Source of the DNA: Megalopta genalis
Taxonomy: Eukaryota; Arthropoda; Insecta; Hymenoptera; Halictidae
Direction: 5' to 3'
Assembly: GCF_051020955.1 (NCBI RefSeq)
Contig: NW_027476320.1
Coordinates: 124,001 to 188,000 of the forward strand
Length of the DNA stretch: 64,000 nt
The notes under the pieces were generated by a model. That model was given only the letters and a program-made list of their open reading frames with translations. It had not been told where the DNA came from and searched no databases. The translations under genes and the position numbers were made by a program. Every line of letters begins with the position of its first letter. Position 1 is the stretch's first letter. Of the stretch, positions 62,901 through 64,000 are shown in pieces.

Positions 62901-64000
62901 ATATATCTTCAAATGCAGACGAAACAAACGATTTAGCTTCCAATCCGAGCGAATTACATGATTTAGCATCAAATCAATGCGATGTAGAAAGTTTAGCTTC
63001 AAATCCATGCGAAGCAAATTATTTAGCTTCAGATACTAGCGATATAGGTTTTATAGCTTCAAATGCAGATGAAACTAACGAGTTAGCTTCAAATCCATAC
63101 GAAACACTTGATTAAGCTTCAAATCAATGCTATGTAGAAGGTTTAGCTTCAAATCCTTGCGACACAAATGATTTAGCTTCAGATACTTGAGATGTAAGTG
63201 ATACAGCTTCAAATGCAGACGAAACTAACGAGTTAGCTCCAAATGCAAGCGAAACACATGATTTAGCTGCAAGTCAATGCTATGTAGAAGGTTTAGCTTC
63301 AAATCCATGCGAAGCAAATTATTTAGCTTCAGATACTAGCGATATAAGTTTTATAGCTTCAAATGCAGATGAAACTAACGAGTTAGCTTCAAATCCATAC
63401 GAAACACTTGATTAAGCTTCAAATCAATGCTATGTAGAAGGTTTAGCTTCAAATCCTTGCGACACAAATGATTTAGCTTCAGATACTTGAGATGTAAGTG
63501 ATACAGCTTCAAATGCAGACGAAACTATCTAGTTAGCTTCAAATCCATGCGAATTATTAAGGCTTAGCTTCAAATCTATGCGAAACACATGATTTTGCTG
63601 CAAATCAATGCGATGTAGAAGGTTCAGCATGAAATCCATGCGAAACAAATGATTTCTTTTCAAGCACTTGGGATATAAGTGATATATCTTCAAATGCAGA
63701 CGAAACAAACGACTTAGCTTCCAATCCATGCGAAACACATGATTTAGCTTCAAATCAATGCGATGTAGCAGGATTAGCTTCAAATCCATGCGAAGCAAAT
63801 GATTGAGCTTCAAACTCTTATGTTATAAGTGATATAGCTTCAACAGCATGCGGAGCAAACGAGTTAGATTCAAATCCTTGCGAAACACATGATTTTGCTT
63901 CAAATCAATTCGAAGTAGAAGGATTAGCTTCAAATCCATGAGACACAAATGTTTTAGCTTCAGATACTAGCGATATAAGTGGTATAGCTACAAATGCAGA
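59960..64000. repeat. Array domain IV: diverged 150-bp pentamers
   Basis: Units are mostly in A-B-C-D-E order, with variants rare elsewhere: tgctatgtagaagg, gaagcaaatgatttagc, aaatgcagatgaaac and gattaagcttc. Long duplications are absent. Short ones are 60,080-60,360 against 61,611-61,891 (offset 1,531 bp) and a 150-bp-offset repeat around 60,609 and 60,759 (gatataagttttatagc / gatataggttttatagc). Two 31-bp units beginning gaattatt lie at 60969 and near 63551. The greater divergence between neighbouring units fits an older or more peripheral part of the array. Confidence 0.65.

Larger units (their letters stand above)
1..64000. repeat. Giant 30-bp tandem array (satellite/macrosatellite)
   Basis: Every line of the window aligns to a roughly 30-bp unit. 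Its most constant part is unit positions 11-24 (close to atttagcttcaaat), and units usually end in tgc, agc, gac or ggg and start with ga. Units fall into five types (A-E) in the order A-B-C-D-E, making a 150-bp pentamer. The array runs off both ends of the window. A manual count on a five-unit consensus gives 54 G+C in 150 bases (36%). No non-repeat stretch of even 100 bp was seen. Length variants of 29, 31, 32 and 41 bp occur at recurrent places and mark duplicated blocks. The best reading is non-coding satellite or macrosatellite DNA of a eukaryote; a gigantic repeat-coding gene is a much less likely alternative. Confidence 0.95.

Noticed and set aside
1..64000. CRISPR array (repeats near 30 bp)
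   Set aside because: There are no unique spacers: repeats abut directly and every unit is a variant of the same sequence. No cas-like genes are present.
1..64000. Pentapeptide-repeat protein family
   Set aside because: The DLASN motif recurs every 10 residues and not every 5, the alternate pentapeptides do not match, and in-frame stops are frequent.
1..64000. Telomeric repeats or a CENP-B box
   Set aside because: Short similarities such as ttaggttcag are unit variants. No tandem TTAGGG-type repeat and no match to the CENP-B box pattern was seen by eye.
1..64000. tRNA, rRNA or other structured RNA genes
   Set aside because: No stretch departs from the 30-bp repeat, so there is no room for such a gene. 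Cloverleaf-like pairing was not seen.

Overview
The whole 64,000-base window is one uninterrupted tandem array. A unit of about 30 bp, with a core close to atttagcttcaaat, repeats from the first base to the last (roughly 2,130 units). I found no unique-sequence island, no recognisable gene, RNA gene, transposon or CRISPR spacer set, and neither edge of the array lies in the window. An array of this size and AT-richness (about 36% GC in the consensus five-unit block) points to satellite or macrosatellite DNA of a eukaryotic chromosome, perhaps heterochromatic. The species cannot be named from the sequence.

The array is organised on several scales. Five unit types (called A to E here) follow each other to give a 150-bp pentamer. 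In + strand translation they read approximately DVEGLASNPC, ETNDLASNTC, DISDIASNAD, ETNELASNPC and ETHDLASNQC. Four domains differ in how these units are assembled. Domain I (about 1-21,777) mixes pentamers with runs of alternating E-A dimers and holds a 4.8-4.95 kb macro-repeat in two full copies and one partial copy. Domain II (about 21,778-50,500) is built from an 840-bp, 28-unit higher-order repeat (HOR): 16 copies of full or near-full length (two of them 60 bp or less short or chimeric), plus shorter truncated copies. These are separated by 362-bp and 1,122-bp linkers, and about 6.9 kb of the arrangement is itself duplicated 7,609 bp downstream. Domain III (about 50,500-59,960) returns to domain I-like units and has a 3,511-bp macro-repeat in two copies plus a 1,200-bp-offset partial duplication. 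Domain IV (about 59,960-64,000) has more diverged pentamers and only short duplications.

Because 30 is divisible by 3, each unit keeps the same reading frame, so long open frames appear on both strands. The + frame gives an acidic decapeptide repeat and the - frame a basic Leu/Lys/Arg/His-rich one (MDLKLNxxxR-like). Neither looks like a maintained gene. The + frame has five in-frame stops in each domain II HOR. The - frame is open across the HOR but is cut by 29-, 31-, 32- and 41-bp units and by single-base deletions, and its codons are intrinsically less likely to mutate to stops. I therefore annotate the window as repeat DNA and list the longest open frames only as low-confidence entries.

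The points most worth following up are the nested 30/150/840/7,609-bp hierarchy, the recurrent dyad in E-type units, AAA/TTT runs spaced about one helical turn apart, regular undepleted CpGs, and the stop-free - frame of the 840-bp HOR. Block boundaries given with 'about' were read by eye and may be off by up to one unit.
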